DNA of 5,749 nucleotides from Bacillota bacterium (GTDB taxonomy: Bacteria; Bacillota; Clostridia; Christensenellales; CAG-138): contig JAEWWD010000221.1 of the NCBI GenBank assembly GCA_023396535.1, forward strand, positions 1 to 5,749. The letters are read 5' to 3'. Below, one piece after another: positions 5,164-5,749 of the stretch. Below the pieces are notes generated by a model. The model saw only the letters and a list, made by a program, of their open reading frames with translations, searched no databases and was not told the DNA's origin. Every line of letters starts with the position of its first letter. The first letter of the stretch is position 1. The translations under genes were made by a program, and so were the position numbers.

Positions 5164-5749
5164 TTGCGGGATATCACAAGCAGACTGGACGCCATACGTC
5201 CGGAGGTAAAGCCCTATCAGGCCTGGAACATGCGCGCGCTCGCAGCCGCGCTGCTGGGCGTCGCGATGGGCTTTCTCGCCAAAGCGCTGGATAACGTCGC
5301 CGTCATAGGTGAAATTGGTACCAACCTTGGCGTATGGATATTTACGGCGACTTTGATTGCTGCGTACAGCCCCGCGCGGCGTGCGGCGGCGCTCCGCGTA
5401 TTCCTGTTTTTTGCCGGTATGCTCGTCGCCTATTACCTGCACAGCAGGCTGATAGAAGGGTTCTTTCCCATGCGGTATGCTCTTGCGTGGGGCTTATTCG
5501 CGCTGCTTTCGCCTGCGTGCGCCGTGATCGCGTGGTTTGGGCGCGGTCGGGGCTGGCTTGCCGCCATCTCGGCGGCGCTGCCCGCAGCCTTGCTGCTTTC
5601 AGAAGGATACCCCGCGCTGTATACCGGCTCGCTGCCGCTGTGGTTCGATCTGCTGGCGGCCATACTTTTGTTGTTATATTTGCCCCCCACTTGGAGGCAG
5701 CGGCTTCTTTGCGGCGCGTTTGCCATAGTGTTTGCCGTGGTGTTTGGTA
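5164..5749 (+). CDS. Multi-spanning membrane protein, 3' end missing
   Basis: The frame is open from the TTG at 5164 to the window edge (195 codons). The TTG start was chosen because ggggga (5152-5157) lies six bases upstream and an in-frame TGA at 5146 excludes longer forms. An ATG at 5230 is possible but has a weaker site and would trim the polar N-terminus (residues 1-22, RDITSRLDAIRPEVKPYQAW). Hydrophobic segments at about 24-42, 47-67, 74-92, 104-125, 130-145, 157-174 and 181-195 suggest at least six or seven membrane spans, linked by short Arg-rich loops. Motifs include SPARRAAALRVFLFF and AYYLHSR. The pattern resembles DUF6518-type integral membrane proteins, a family of unknown function; this is recall, not a search. 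It diverges from the DsrE-like gene across about 185 bp. Confidence 0.8.
   Translation, partial: MRDITSRLDAIRPEVKPYQAWNMRALAAALLGVAMGFLAKALDNVAVIGEIGTNLGVWIFTATLIAAYSPARRAAALRVFLFFAGMLVAYYLHSRLIEGFFPMRYALAWGLFALLSPACAVIAWFGRGRGWLAAISAALPAALLLSEGYPALYTGSLPLWFDLLAAILLLLYLPPTWRQRLLCGAFAIVFAVVFG

Noticed and set aside
5080..5726. Minus-strand frames opposite the membrane-protein gene
   Set aside because: The plus-strand frame has regular hydrophobic segments and a start site; the opposite frames are low-complexity and lack ribosome binding sites.

Overview
This window looks like chromosomal DNA of an anaerobic Gram-positive bacterium, most likely a moderately GC-rich member of the Clostridia. 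That placement is an inference. It rests on strong GGAGG-type ribosome binding sites, a sortase-type C-terminal anchor, and a UPF0251 (DUF134) plus NifX/NifB-like small-protein operon of the kind common in anaerobes. No tRNA, rRNA, CRISPR array, integrase or complete insertion sequence was seen.

Layout, left to right. Positions 1-475 hold no confident gene. On the minus strand they form an unusually structured leader-like stretch: a promoter-like site (386-415), a long hairpin with a T-run (319-372), a near-perfect Shine-Dalgarno (286-295), and a start codon at 281 lying in the stem of another inverted repeat. The start opens a 39-codon frame. A second, -1 frame stays open to the window edge, and an A AAA AAC heptamer lies where the two could connect. 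Positions 476-3364 (minus) encode a 962-residue secreted, cell-wall-anchored protein. It has a signal peptide, a choice-of-anchor-L-like domain, two tandem 150-residue units (Ig-like plus divergent InlB B-repeat), a helical spacer, two beta domains and an IPKTG sorting tail. Its promoter overlaps a perfect 9-bp inverted repeat.

Positions 3669-4497 (minus) are a two-gene operon: a UPF0251 helix-turn-helix protein with a Cys-rich tail, overlapping a NifX/NifB-like protein (dinitrogenase iron-molybdenum cofactor family) with a His/Cys-rich tail. A strong promoter lies upstream and a clear intrinsic terminator downstream. Positions 4634-4978 (minus) encode a DsrE-like small protein with the family cysteine. 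Diverging from it, a multi-spanning membrane protein starts with TTG at 5164 (plus) and runs off the right edge.

The three small minus-strand genes plausibly form a redox, metal or sulfur handling neighbourhood, but the sequence gives only family-level support for that. The surface protein appears to be an independent transcription unit. The most unusual parts are the structured left-edge leader with its possible recoding site, and the tandemly duplicated surface adhesin with a palindromic promoter.
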